Assembly (NCBI RefSeq): GCF_003385955.1
Contig: NZ_QRDW01000001.1
Coordinates: 186,001-250,000, forward strand
Reading direction: 5' to 3'
Length of the DNA stretch: 64,000 nt
From: Aestuariispira insulae
GTDB lineage: Bacteria > Pseudomonadota > Alphaproteobacteria > UBA8366 > Aestuariispiraceae
The translations under genes and the position numbers were made by a program. The notes beneath the pieces are model-generated. The model saw nothing but the letters and a program-made list of their open reading frames with translations, was not told where the DNA came from and did no database searches. Shown here piece by piece: positions 45,667-53,530 of the stretch; position 1 is the stretch's first letter, and each line of letters begins with the position of its first letter.

Positions 45667-46230
45667 TCAGTCACTGATCAGATTGGCAAGACTGCCAAAG
45701 CGCGGCCGGTATATAGCCATTTTTTCGATGGTGGTCGGCCCGATCACATCCTGTCCGAATGTCGGGACAAATTCGTGGAAGACTTCGGTCGCAATCACAT
45801 TTTCCCCTTCACGGACATCGAAATTGGTCGGAATTGCTGCCGCTTCCCCTTCCTTGCCAAACCGGCTCTCATGAGAGCCCACGCCCCAATTGCGCTGCCA
45901 GCTGACCGTCGCTGCCGCGCCGGTGTTCCGGTTTAACGAGGTCACGATCACCTGGATATTCACTGAATGGTCAAACGGGGCCATCAACTGTTCGGTGATT
46001 TCGAAAATGTCCGTCACCTTGGCCTCGGTGATGATCTCTTCCCGGGCCACAAGATCGGAGATGGATGTGCTGACCCGTTCCAGCTTTTGATGCAGGAAGA
46101 CATAACGCGTCATTTCCAACCCAGTCAGCATCAGCCCCAACAGAATCGGCATCGCCATAGCAAATTCCACAGAGACAATTCCTTCCCGGGATTTAAGAAG
46201 ATGACGAAGATGGGTGATCAGGCGCTTCAT
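45667..46230 (-). CDS. TadE/TadG-like pilus-assembly or pseudopilin-type protein
   Basis: A 187-residue protein with the TadE N-terminus: a basic start (MKRLITHLRHLLKSREGIVS) and then VEFAMAMPILLGLMLTGLEM, with the conserved Glu in the first helix. The rest (about 60-187) is a predicted extracytoplasmic domain. TadE-like proteins are minor components of the Tad pilus or export machinery, but no tad ATPase, secretin or prepilin is nearby. It lies 4 bp after another TadE-like gene. Confidence 0.85.
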   Translation of the reverse strand: MKRLITHLRHLLKSREGIVSVEFAMAMPILLGLMLTGLEMTRYVFLHQKLERVSTSISDLVAREEIITEAKVTDIFEITEQLMAPFDHSVNIQVIVTSLNRNTGAAATVSWQRNWGVGSHESRFGKEGEAAAIPTNFDVREGENVIATEVFHEFVPTFGQDVIGPTTIEKMAIYRPRFGSLANLISD

Positions 46231-46234
46231 CCGA

Positions 46235-46837
46235 TCACTCCCAAGGCTCGTTTCTGACCGCGATGGAGGCTTCCATCGGGAAGTGCCCGTCGGTGCCGAT
46301 CAGCGCGCCGATCAGCGGTGTCATGATCGGCCAGTTGTAGCTGATGCGGTAGAGCACAACATCATCCGCGGCGCCGGCGCTGTCCTCGCCCACATCCGCA
46401 TCCCAGGCACCGTTGCTATTTTCATCGGTAAAGGTTTCCCCCACGTCATAGGCACCGTTGCCGTTGCCATCGATATATGGCTCCCCATCCCCGATCGACC
46501 CAAAATCCGAATAGACCAAAGTCTCAAATTTCGCCTTATCCATGTCGACAAAGCCAAGAGTCTGCTCGTCAACAATCTGGCGGATATAGGATTCTCGGCT
46601 AATGCCTGAATCCGCCCGTCCGGTTATGCCATAGCGAGAGGATTCGCGCATCGCGCCTTCCATCAGACTGTTGACCAGCATGATGGTGCCCAGTTCGAAT
46701 ATCCCGATAATCATCAAGATCAACAGCGGTGAAATGATCGCAAATTCCTGCGAGACAATACCGCGTTCATCGCCTTTCAACCGATGGGTTGAAGACGAGA
46801 TAAGGCAATCCTCTGTTTTCTTGAAGATGGAGCACAT
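46235..46837 (-). CDS. TadE-like protein with EF-hand-like Asp/Asn/Gly loops
   Basis: A 200-residue protein with TadE N-terminus: RLKGDERGIVSQEFAIISPLLILMIIGIFELG, with the helix Glu conserved. The middle (about 115-150) has two acidic loops, DGNGNGAYDVGE and DENSNGAWDADVGED. The first fits the EF-hand/dockerin calcium loop exactly (D1 N3 N5 G6 D9 E12) and the second nearly. Calcium binding is therefore likely in the exported domain. It is paired with a second TadE-like gene 4 bp downstream. Neither belongs to a visible tad cluster. Confidence 0.82.
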   Translation of the reverse strand: MCSIFKKTEDCLISSSTHRLKGDERGIVSQEFAIISPLLILMIIGIFELGTIMLVNSLMEGAMRESSRYGITGRADSGISRESYIRQIVDEQTLGFVDMDKAKFETLVYSDFGSIGDGEPYIDGNGNGAYDVGETFTDENSNGAWDADVGEDSAGAADDVVLYRISYNWPIMTPLIGALIGTDGHFPMEASIAVRNEPWE

Positions 46838-46950
46838 CGCATTTCACCATAAATAATGGCTTTATCCTGCGCGCGCGGCCAAGCGAACTCAATATATATA
46901 TTAGAAACCTAATTACATGCATAATTTGATAAAATTGTGTCTTTTTGCCT

Positions 46951-49152
46951 CTAGCGCTCTGCCGCTATTGTCCGGGCGAATTCCAGAAAATCCTGTTCCG
47001 GCATCGGCTTGGCATGAAAATAACCCTGACTGCGGTCACTGTTAAAACTGCGTAGCAATTCATATTGTGCCTGTTCTTCAACCCCTTCCATGATAACGGA
47101 CATGGAAAGCCGCTTAGCCATCGCGACAATGGAGCGGACGATCACTCTGGTATCGGAATCCGTGCAGATATCACGTACAAAGGATTGGTCGACCTTCAGG
47201 GTATCAAATTTCATCCGTTGCAGATAACTGATCGAGGAATAACCGGTCCCAAAATCATCCAGAGACAAATGCACTCCCAAAGCTTTGATTTTCGGCAACA
47301 ACTCATGGGAATCCAGACTCGGATCAATCAGCACGCCTTCCGTGATCTCCACTTCAAGGCTATCTGCCGGCAGTTCAAATTGCTCAATGCAGCGGGCGAT
47401 CTGGCGCGGAAGGTCCCTATCCTGGAACTGAACGGGCGATACATTCACCCCCATGCGGAAGCTGTCATCTACCAAATCCAGGCAAGTCCTTGTCACCCTA
47501 CAGGCTTCGGCCAGAATCCATTTGCCAAGCTCTATGATCAAGCCGGTCTCCTCTGCGATGGGAATAAACTCAGCCGGGGAAACCGGCCCCAGGGTCGCGC
47601 TATGCCACCGGATCAACGCTTCCGCCCCACAGATTTGGCCGTTTTGCATGTCGATCTGAGGCTGGAAATACATCTCGAACTCTTGGTTCTGCATGCCCTG
47701 CCACAGCAGATGCTCCATATCCAGTCGGCGTGCGATATCATCGGCCATCGCCCGGTTAAACAGACTGACCGAGCTTTTGGACCGTAACCCGCCCGATGCC
47801 GCAACCGTTGTAGCCGTATCAACATATTGCAAAAGTGCGTCGGCCGTATCCCCGTCATCCGGGAAAGACGCAACACCGATGCTGGAGGTGAGCGCGACAC
47901 GTCTTGTCTCCAGTTCCATGGGCAGGCATAGAATAGATTGAATGCGGTGAATACAGGCCTCAACCTCTTTCACTTCGCGAATGCCATCCATGACAATCAT
48001 GAATTCCCCACCTTCAAGACGGGCCAGCATATAACATTCCGGTACACAGCTTCGAAGCCGCGGGGCCAACATATCAATCAGTTTGTTTTCCGCCCCCACC
48101 CCCATGGCATCATAGATCCGCCGGAAATCTTCAATGACCACCTGGATTACATAAACCTTGCTTCCGCGCCGATGGGGGCCGGCACATAACTCCGATAGTT
48201 TATCGTGAAGCGATTGCCGGTTCGGCAGTCCGGTTTGCTGATCGAAATATGTCTGCTGGCGGATATAGTCTTCCCGCAGTTTTCTGTTTGTCACATCCTG
48301 GATCGTTCCCCGGATCAAGGAGAGCTCACCAGACGCCGTGAATGTGGCCACTGCCCGTTCATGCACCCAATGTTCTTCACCATCGACATCCTTGATCCTG
48401 TACTGTTCCGAGAGTTCAACACCCGACTTTTCAAGTTTTTCCAGCGCAGAAAGCAATAACGCCGCATCCTGATCATCAACAACATCGCGGAGCGCATGCA
48501 TGGTCGGCACCATTTTCGCCGGATCATATCCTAGGATCCGGTACAGCTCATCCGACCAGACCAGATGGTTACAAATCACATCCCATTTATAGCTGCCGAT
48601 CTTGCCAAGTTTCTGGGCAACCCGGAAATCCGCCTGTTGTTCTTCCAAAACCGCCGTTTGATGCTGCAGGGCTTTTTCCGCCCGTTTGCGCGCGGAAATA
48701 TCCTTTTCCAGCTCAGTCAGATAAGAAAGATCCTGTATAAAAACCTGGACCAGTTCACCTTCCGCCGATGGCAGCGTCCCCGCTACGAACTGAATAATAT
48801 TCCGGCCGTTGTCGGCCGCTTTGATTTTAAGACCGGTTTCGCGCAGGGTGTCCCCTCCGTGGAACAGACCCATGAACCGGCTGATCAGACGTTCCCGAAC
48901 TTTGCCAGATATGAAATCCATACAATGTTTGCCAACCAACTCCTGCTGGCTGCACCCCAGCAAACGAGCAGCTTCACAATTGCTATAAAGAATGGAATGT
49001 CGGTTCTGCACCAATAATCCCACCGGCATGATATCCAGTATCTCACCGACTTCCTGCTGGTGGGAGGCAAAACTGATGGCTGTTTTCTGATCATCCCAGA
49101 GATCAGAAACTTCCATGACAAAATCTGTCTCAGCAATATCTATACGTCGCAT
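46951..49152 (-). CDS. cytosolic PAS-PAS-GGDEF-EAL protein with degenerate GGDEF
   Basis: It has 733 residues and no membrane helix. PAS domains occupy about 40-160 and 180-295 (the second with the PAC segment RIKDVDGEEHWVHERAVATF). The GGDEF-type domain at about 300-465 has LEGGEF in place of GGDEF, so the cyclase is probably dead. The EAL domain at about 475-730 has EALIRWHSA, EITEGVLID, DDFGTGYSSISYLQRM, and VDQSFVRDI. Likely a c-di-GMP phosphodiesterase. It is preceded by a CtrA-type box 195 bp upstream. Confidence 0.93.
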   Translation of the reverse strand: MRRIDIAETDFVMEVSDLWDDQKTAISFASHQQEVGEILDIMPVGLLVQNRHSILYSNCEAARLLGCSQQELVGKHCMDFISGKVRERLISRFMGLFHGGDTLRETGLKIKAADNGRNIIQFVAGTLPSAEGELVQVFIQDLSYLTELEKDISARKRAEKALQHQTAVLEEQQADFRVAQKLGKIGSYKWDVICNHLVWSDELYRILGYDPAKMVPTMHALRDVVDDQDAALLLSALEKLEKSGVELSEQYRIKDVDGEEHWVHERAVATFTASGELSLIRGTIQDVTNRKLREDYIRQQTYFDQQTGLPNRQSLHDKLSELCAGPHRRGSKVYVIQVVIEDFRRIYDAMGVGAENKLIDMLAPRLRSCVPECYMLARLEGGEFMIVMDGIREVKEVEACIHRIQSILCLPMELETRRVALTSSIGVASFPDDGDTADALLQYVDTATTVAASGGLRSKSSVSLFNRAMADDIARRLDMEHLLWQGMQNQEFEMYFQPQIDMQNGQICGAEALIRWHSATLGPVSPAEFIPIAEETGLIIELGKWILAEACRVTRTCLDLVDDSFRMGVNVSPVQFQDRDLPRQIARCIEQFELPADSLEVEITEGVLIDPSLDSHELLPKIKALGVHLSLDDFGTGYSSISYLQRMKFDTLKVDQSFVRDICTDSDTRVIVRSIVAMAKRLSMSVIMEGVEEQAQYELLRSFNSDRSQGYFHAKPMPEQDFLEFARTIAAER

Positions 49153-49346
49153 AACCTGTCATTCCAGGCCGCGCAAATCTGCCTGCCCCGTTCAGAGACA
49201 GTCCGTCAAACAACACCATTGGATAAGATTCGCAGCCATACCAATCTAAAGCTCCCAAAACGAAGCCTCACGCCACTCTCGCCCCTTACCCCAAGATGAA
49301 GAGTCATGGCGTTCATCCACTTCTAGGGGAATCTATCACAAGATGA

Positions 49347-49361
49347 TTAACGGGGACTTAA
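49347..49361. promoter_or_regulatory. CtrA-type box (TTAA-N7-TTAA)
   Basis: TTAACGGGGACTTAA fits TTAA-N7-TTAA and reads similarly on both strands. It is 195 bp from the GGDEF-EAL start and 136 bp from the plus-strand gene. Confidence 0.4.
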
Positions 49362-49426
49362 TCGCCCGGTTTCTGCGGCAAAAACATAGTTCTCCTTTTT
49401 TCAGGCACTTATGGAAAAAAAATAAA

Positions 49427-49457
49427 ACAAGTCTTGTCAATCGACACAAAACAAGAC
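49427..49457. promoter_or_regulatory. ACAAG/CTTGT inverted repeats, possible GntR-type operator
   Basis: ACAAG-T-CTTGT (49427-49437) is a perfect 11-bp palindrome. GTCTTGT-N13-ACAAGAC (49431-49457) is a second overlapping inverted repeat. It lies 40-70 bp before the gene at 49497. Confidence 0.45.
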
Positions 49458-49466
49458 AGCGTTCCA

Positions 49467-49478
49467 CTGATATATCAG
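49467..49478. promoter_or_regulatory. CTGATATATCAG palindrome
   Basis: A perfect 12-bp palindrome 18 bp before the start codon at 49497. A related string (CTGTGATATATGC) lies at 50575-50587 just before the next gene, which hints at a shared regulator. Confidence 0.3.
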
Positions 49479-49496
49479 AGAGAAAGAACCAACCAG

Positions 49497-50507
49497 ATGT
49501 CGATCTTGCCAGAATTTGAAACCGTCGAAATGCATACCGGCGGTGAACCCGTCCGAATTATCCTAAAAGGCTATCCCGACATACCAGGAACAACGATCCT
49601 GGAGAAAAGGCGTTATGCCAAGGAGCATTTGGATCATTTCCGGCAATTTCTGATGTACGAGCCACGCGGCCATTATGATATGTACGGGGTTATCCCGGTC
49701 AGCCCCAGCCACCCCGATGCCCATCTTGCCGTTTTGTTCATCCATAATGAAGGCTATAGCACCATGTGCGGCCATGCCACCATCGCACTTGGGCGGTTCG
49801 CGGTTGACCAGGGCATTGTGCCGCCCAGCGAGCCTTATACGGATGTGAATATCGAGTGCCCCTGCGGTTTGGTCCAGGTTCGAGTCGAGGTCAAGGAGGG
49901 CCGTGCCGGAAATGCCAGCTTCCTGAGTGTTCCCGCCTTTTCCTTTGCCAATGACCTAAGCCTGACTCTTAGTGAATATGGCGAAATCCGGTTTGATATT
50001 GGTTATGGTGGCGCCTTTTATGCCTTGGCCGACGCCGGTCAATTCGGCCTGGATATCAGAAACTCCCGAACCCGGGATCTGGTGGATGCAGCCACCGCTT
50101 TAACAGAGCGAATAAAGTCTGATATTGCGCTTTCCCATCCTGACGACCCGGACCTCGCTTTCCTGTATGGCACAATTCTGACGGATGGATCAGATTCCTA
50201 CGGTCTCGAACCTACCGCAAACATCTGCGTTTTTGCCAATGCTCAGGTGGATCGCAGTCCGACCGGGTCCGGTGTGACAGCCCGCATGGCCGTACAATAT
50301 TCCAAGGACCTGGTCCGGATCGGGCAGGAACGCAGATTTGAGAGTGTCACCGGCGCGTTGTTCACCGCTGCAGTCAACAATGAAACCAGTTGCGGTGACT
50401 ATCCTGCTGTCCGGGTCCTCGTATCCGGGAAATCCTTCTATTCCGGGAGCTGCCACTTCATTCACGAGACAGATGATACGGTCGGAGCTGGATTTCTTTT
50501 GCGCTAA
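49497..50507 (+). CDS. proline-racemase-family enzyme, predicted trans-3-hydroxy-L-proline dehydratase
   Basis: From the ATG at 49497 (MSILPEFETVEMHTGGEPVR) it has 336 residues, normal for the family. The first active-site residue is Cys (MCGHATIALGR). At the second site, where racemases and epimerases have Cys (SPCG), it has Thr (DRSPTGSGV). In this superfamily the Cys/Thr pairing marks trans-3-hydroxy-L-proline dehydratases, which form pyrroline-2-carboxylate. The next gene is a D-amino-acid-dehydrogenase-type enzyme, which fits 4-hydroxyproline epimerase better, so residue pattern and context disagree. An upstream ATG at 49434 lacks conserved sequence. Confidence 0.87.
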   Translation: MSILPEFETVEMHTGGEPVRIILKGYPDIPGTTILEKRRYAKEHLDHFRQFLMYEPRGHYDMYGVIPVSPSHPDAHLAVLFIHNEGYSTMCGHATIALGRFAVDQGIVPPSEPYTDVNIECPCGLVQVRVEVKEGRAGNASFLSVPAFSFANDLSLTLSEYGEIRFDIGYGGAFYALADAGQFGLDIRNSRTRDLVDAATALTERIKSDIALSHPDDPDLAFLYGTILTDGSDSYGLEPTANICVFANAQVDRSPTGSGVTARMAVQYSKDLVRIGQERRFESVTGALFTAAVNNETSCGDYPAVRVLVSGKSFYSGSCHFIHETDDTVGAGFLLR

Positions 50508-50607
50508 CAGCGATAGTCCCTTGTTATCGATTTATGGCGAGCTCCCTCTTGTGCACCGTCGGCATTAAATATATCTGTGATATATGCAATTGTATCAGGT
50601 AGGCGAA

Positions 50608-51846
50608 ATGAACAGTAAAACAGAGACCCTGGTTATCGGTGGTGGCATTATTGGTATCTTCAGCGCCCTTCAGCTGTTGCGTTCCGGCCAACGGGTTTCA
50701 TTATTGGAATCCGGTGATCCGGGGAAAGAAGCCAGCTTCGGCAATGCTGGCTGTCTTGCTGTCTCCGAAGTCGTCCCAATTTCTCTGCCGGGTATGCTGC
50801 GTCATGTGCCAGGTTGGCTGATGGATCCGCTTGGCCCACTTTCCATTCGCGCCCGCCATTTCCCCAAACTTGTGCCCTGGTTGATGCGCTTCAACCAAAT
50901 GGGCAATGATGCCCAGGTTGAAAAAGCCTCCCGCGCGCAGGCGGACCTGATGAAACTCACCGAATCCGAATGGCGTGAAACGTCAAACAACAGCAATTTT
51001 GCCGACCAGGTCACCTGGAATGGCAAGCTGATGGTTTATGAAACCCAAAAAGGCATGGAAAACGACCGCGGCTATTGGGAATGGTGCCAGAAAAACGGTG
51101 TCGAATTTCATGAACTGAGCGGCGACGAGATCCGCCAAATGGAACCCGCGCTCACCACCCGCTTTGCCGGCGGAATCCTGACCCCCGCCTATGCCCATGT
51201 CAGCGACCCCTATGAAATTGCCCGAACGCTTCTTGACCGGTTTGTTGCCGAAGGCGGCACCGTTATTACAGCGCGGGCGCGTCATTTCGCGGACAGCCAC
51301 AGCCTGCTTTTGGAGAATGGCGGGACAATCGCCTTTGAAAAAGCAGTGATAGCGGCCGGTGTCTGGTCCAAGAAATTGGCCAATGACTTAGGCTATAAAG
51401 TGCTGCTGGAGGCGGAGCGCGGTTATAATACCACCCTGCCTAATGCCGGTCTCAAGTTAAACCGACCAATCATGTTTGGTGAACAGCATTTCGTAATCTC
51501 TCCGCTTGCCTGCGGTCTGCGCATCGGTGGCGCTGCGGAATTTGCGGGTCTCTCCGCCCCGGCCAATTTCCAGCGATCCAAAAATCTGCTGAAGATTGCA
51601 AAAAAGTATCTGCCCGAGCTGGATGAGACGGAAAAACGGGAATGGATGGGGCCGCGCCCCTCAACACCGGATTCGCTTGCCGTGATCGGGCAGGCGCCAC
51701 GCCATCCCAATATCCTGTTTGCTTTCGGTCATGGTCATCTGGGCCTGACCCAGGCAGCAGGAACCGCGCGCCTGGTTCAGCAATTGGCCAATGGCGAAAA
51801 ACCGGCTATTGATCTCAGCCCCTTCTCCATCGAGCGATTCAACTAA
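50608..51846 (+). CDS. FAD-dependent oxidoreductase, DadA-like (D-amino acid / hydroxyproline dehydrogenase type)
   Basis: From the ATG at 50608 (AGGTAGGCG upstream) it has 412 residues. The Rossmann FAD motif LVIGGGIIGIFSALQLLRSGQ-V-LLE is at the N-terminus, then GKEASFGNAGCLAVSEVVPIS and KLVPWLMRFNQM as in DadA. The C-terminal FAD-binding part is MGPRPSTPDSLAVIGQAP and FAFGHGHLGLTQAAGTARLVQQL. It follows the proline-racemase-family gene by 100 bp, with an AT-rich palindromic half-site between. Oxidation of a D- or cyclic amino acid such as hydroxy-D-proline is the likely activity. Confidence 0.9.
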   Translation: MNSKTETLVIGGGIIGIFSALQLLRSGQRVSLLESGDPGKEASFGNAGCLAVSEVVPISLPGMLRHVPGWLMDPLGPLSIRARHFPKLVPWLMRFNQMGNDAQVEKASRAQADLMKLTESEWRETSNNSNFADQVTWNGKLMVYETQKGMENDRGYWEWCQKNGVEFHELSGDEIRQMEPALTTRFAGGILTPAYAHVSDPYEIARTLLDRFVAEGGTVITARARHFADSHSLLLENGGTIAFEKAVIAAGVWSKKLANDLGYKVLLEAERGYNTTLPNAGLKLNRPIMFGEQHFVISPLACGLRIGGAAEFAGLSAPANFQRSKNLLKIAKKYLPELDETEKREWMGPRPSTPDSLAVIGQAPRHPNILFAFGHGHLGLTQAAGTARLVQQLANGEKPAIDLSPFSIERFN

Positions 51847-51860
51847 GGTTTTAATCCGGA

Positions 51861-52361
51861 TCAGCCAAGCTCGCGCATGATGGAGCCCTTGCGGCGTTCC
51901 CAATCACGTTTCTTGATACTGTCGCGCTTGTCGACTGTCTTTTTGCCCTTGGCCAGCCCCAGAGACAATTTCAAGATGCCCCGGTCATTGAAATAAAGTG
52001 ACATGGGAACCAGCGTCATGCCATCACGGGTCACCGCCCCCAACAACCTTGCCAGTTCTTTCTTGTGAACCAGCACTTTGCGAGGCCGTTTTGGCTCATG
52101 CTGCTGTTTGATATGGGCATGGGGATATTCGCCGATATGCACATTAAACAAATACAGCTCGCCGTTTTTCGGCCCGGCATAAGCATCGCTTAAGCTGATC
52201 GTCCCCATTCGCAAGGATTTAACCTCGGTTCCGGTCAGAACCAGCCCCGCCTCAAGGGTTTCAATGATTTCATAATCATAGCGCGCACGGCGGTTCGTTG
52301 CCACGCGTCCCGTTTCCAGCGCGGTTTTATTCTTTTTCGTGTTCTTGTTCTTACCAGCCAT
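51861..52361 (-). CDS. smpB: SsrA-binding protein SmpB
   Basis: A 166-residue protein with the SmpB core: [60 protein letters not shown], and the C-terminal basic tail [20 protein letters not shown], which acts in the decoding centre. With tmRNA it rescues stalled ribosomes. It lies 16 bp after dapA on the same strand. No tmRNA gene was seen in the window. Confidence 0.97.
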   Translation of the reverse strand: [166 protein letters not shown]

Positions 52362-52377
52362 CAGAAATCGTCTTTGC

Positions 52378-53268
52378 TTACAGCAGACCTGCTTGTTCCA
52401 GAGCGGCCTTCACCTGCGCCTTACCCGCATCGGTGATTTCTACAACCGGCAGACGACCATTGGCGTTGGCTTTGCCCAACAGACTGGCAGCATATTTAAC
52501 CGGACCGGGCGAGCTTTCACAGAACATGGCCTCATGGATCGGCATCAATTGGTCTCGCAAGCGGGCAAACTCATCCCAATCCTTGTTCTGCCACGCCACA
52601 TGTAGGCGCGAGCAGAGGCCGGGCGCGACGTTGGAGCTGACCGAAATACAGCCGTGACCACCCTGTGCCAGAAAACCGGCAATGGTCGCATCCTCGCCAG
52701 AGAGCTGACAGAAATCCTCACCGATCGCCAACCGGGTTGCCAGCGGGCGTGAGAGGTCGGCAGTTGCATCTTTGACTCCGACAATGTTGGAGAAATCCTT
52801 CGCCAGACGCGCCATGGTCGCAACCGACATATCAATCACGCTGCGGCCCGGAATGTTATAGATGATGATCGGAATATCGGTTGCTTCAGCAATGGCCTTG
52901 TAATGCTGATAAAGGCCTTCCTGGCTTGGTTTGTTGTAATAAGGGGTAACGACCAGCGCCGCATCGGCACCGACCTCAGCCGCATGGCGGGTGAGCGAAA
53001 TGGCTTCCGCAGTATTGTTGGAGCCAGTTCCCGCAATCACCGGAATATTCCGCGGCTTGGCAACTTCCAGGCAAAGATCAATCACACGCTCATGCTCATC
53101 ATGGCTGAGAGTGGGAGATTCTCCGGTGGTTCCCACCGGGATCAAACCGTGCGTGCCTTCGTCGATCTGCCATTTGACAAAATCCTGAAATGCCTTTTCA
53201 TCAACGGCACCATCCGCCTTCATCGGCGTGATCAGGGCTGTCAGTGATCCATTAAACATTGCTGGCAT
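52378..53268 (-). CDS. dapA: 4-hydroxy-tetrahydrodipicolinate synthase
   Basis: A 296-residue (beta/alpha)8 aldolase that condenses pyruvate with aspartate semialdehyde for lysine and diaminopimelate. Motifs are LIPVGTTGESPTLSHDEHERVI, AGTGSNNTAEAISLTRHA, YYNKPSQEGLYQHY, the catalytic Tyr in IIIYNIPGR and the Schiff-base Lys in VGVKDATADLSR. smpB follows it by 16 bp. It is divergent from the transglycosylase gene. Confidence 0.96.
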   Translation of the reverse strand: MPAMFNGSLTALITPMKADGAVDEKAFQDFVKWQIDEGTHGLIPVGTTGESPTLSHDEHERVIDLCLEVAKPRNIPVIAGTGSNNTAEAISLTRHAAEVGADAALVVTPYYNKPSQEGLYQHYKAIAEATDIPIIIYNIPGRSVIDMSVATMARLAKDFSNIVGVKDATADLSRPLATRLAIGEDFCQLSGEDATIAGFLAQGGHGCISVSSNVAPGLCSRLHVAWQNKDWDEFARLRDQLMPIHEAMFCESSPGPVKYAASLLGKANANGRLPVVEITDAGKAQVKAALEQAGLL

Positions 53269-53408
53269 TTCAACGACTCCTATTGGTCAAACGTCTTGTC
53301 GTCCCTAAATCCTTTTAAGGCAGGCGGGACAATACCCATAGCCGGGCCGAGACACAAGCGGTTCCACGCATCCGCGCGGTCAAACCCAACCTTTGTCAAG
53401 AGGAAGAA

Positions 53409-53513
53409 ATGAAAAGCTATCCCTTGCTGATAAAATGCCCTGCCCTTACACTTGGGCTCGACCGGACACAGGAACAGGACGGCTGGACAGGTTTCGGGGG
53501 CTCAGCAATTTGA
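53409..53513 (+). CDS. candidate short upstream ORF (34 residues) ahead of slt
   Basis: AGAGGAAGAA stands right before an ATG that opens MKSYPLLIKCPALTLGLDRT and ends at TGA 53511-53513, 17 bp before the preferred slt start at 53531. It is in a different frame from slt. It could be a leader peptide coupled to slt translation, or an accident. Confidence 0.25.
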   Translation: MKSYPLLIKCPALTLGLDRTQEQDGWTGFGGSAI

Positions 53514-53530
53514 CGGGGTTGAACAACCAG

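Larger units (their letters stand above)
49153..49496. other. 344-bp divergent region with candidate operators
   Basis: The region lies between the GGDEF-EAL gene (minus) and the hydroxyproline-type gene (plus). It contains a CtrA-type box (49347-49361), an ACAAG/CTTGT palindrome group (49427-49457) and a CTGATATATCAG palindrome (49467-49478). The rest (49153-49340) shows nothing recognisable. Confidence 0.65.

Noticed and set aside
53393-53530. Longer N-terminus for the transglycosylase
   Set aside because: The signal peptide starts at 53531; the added 46 residues would bury it and resemble no family member.
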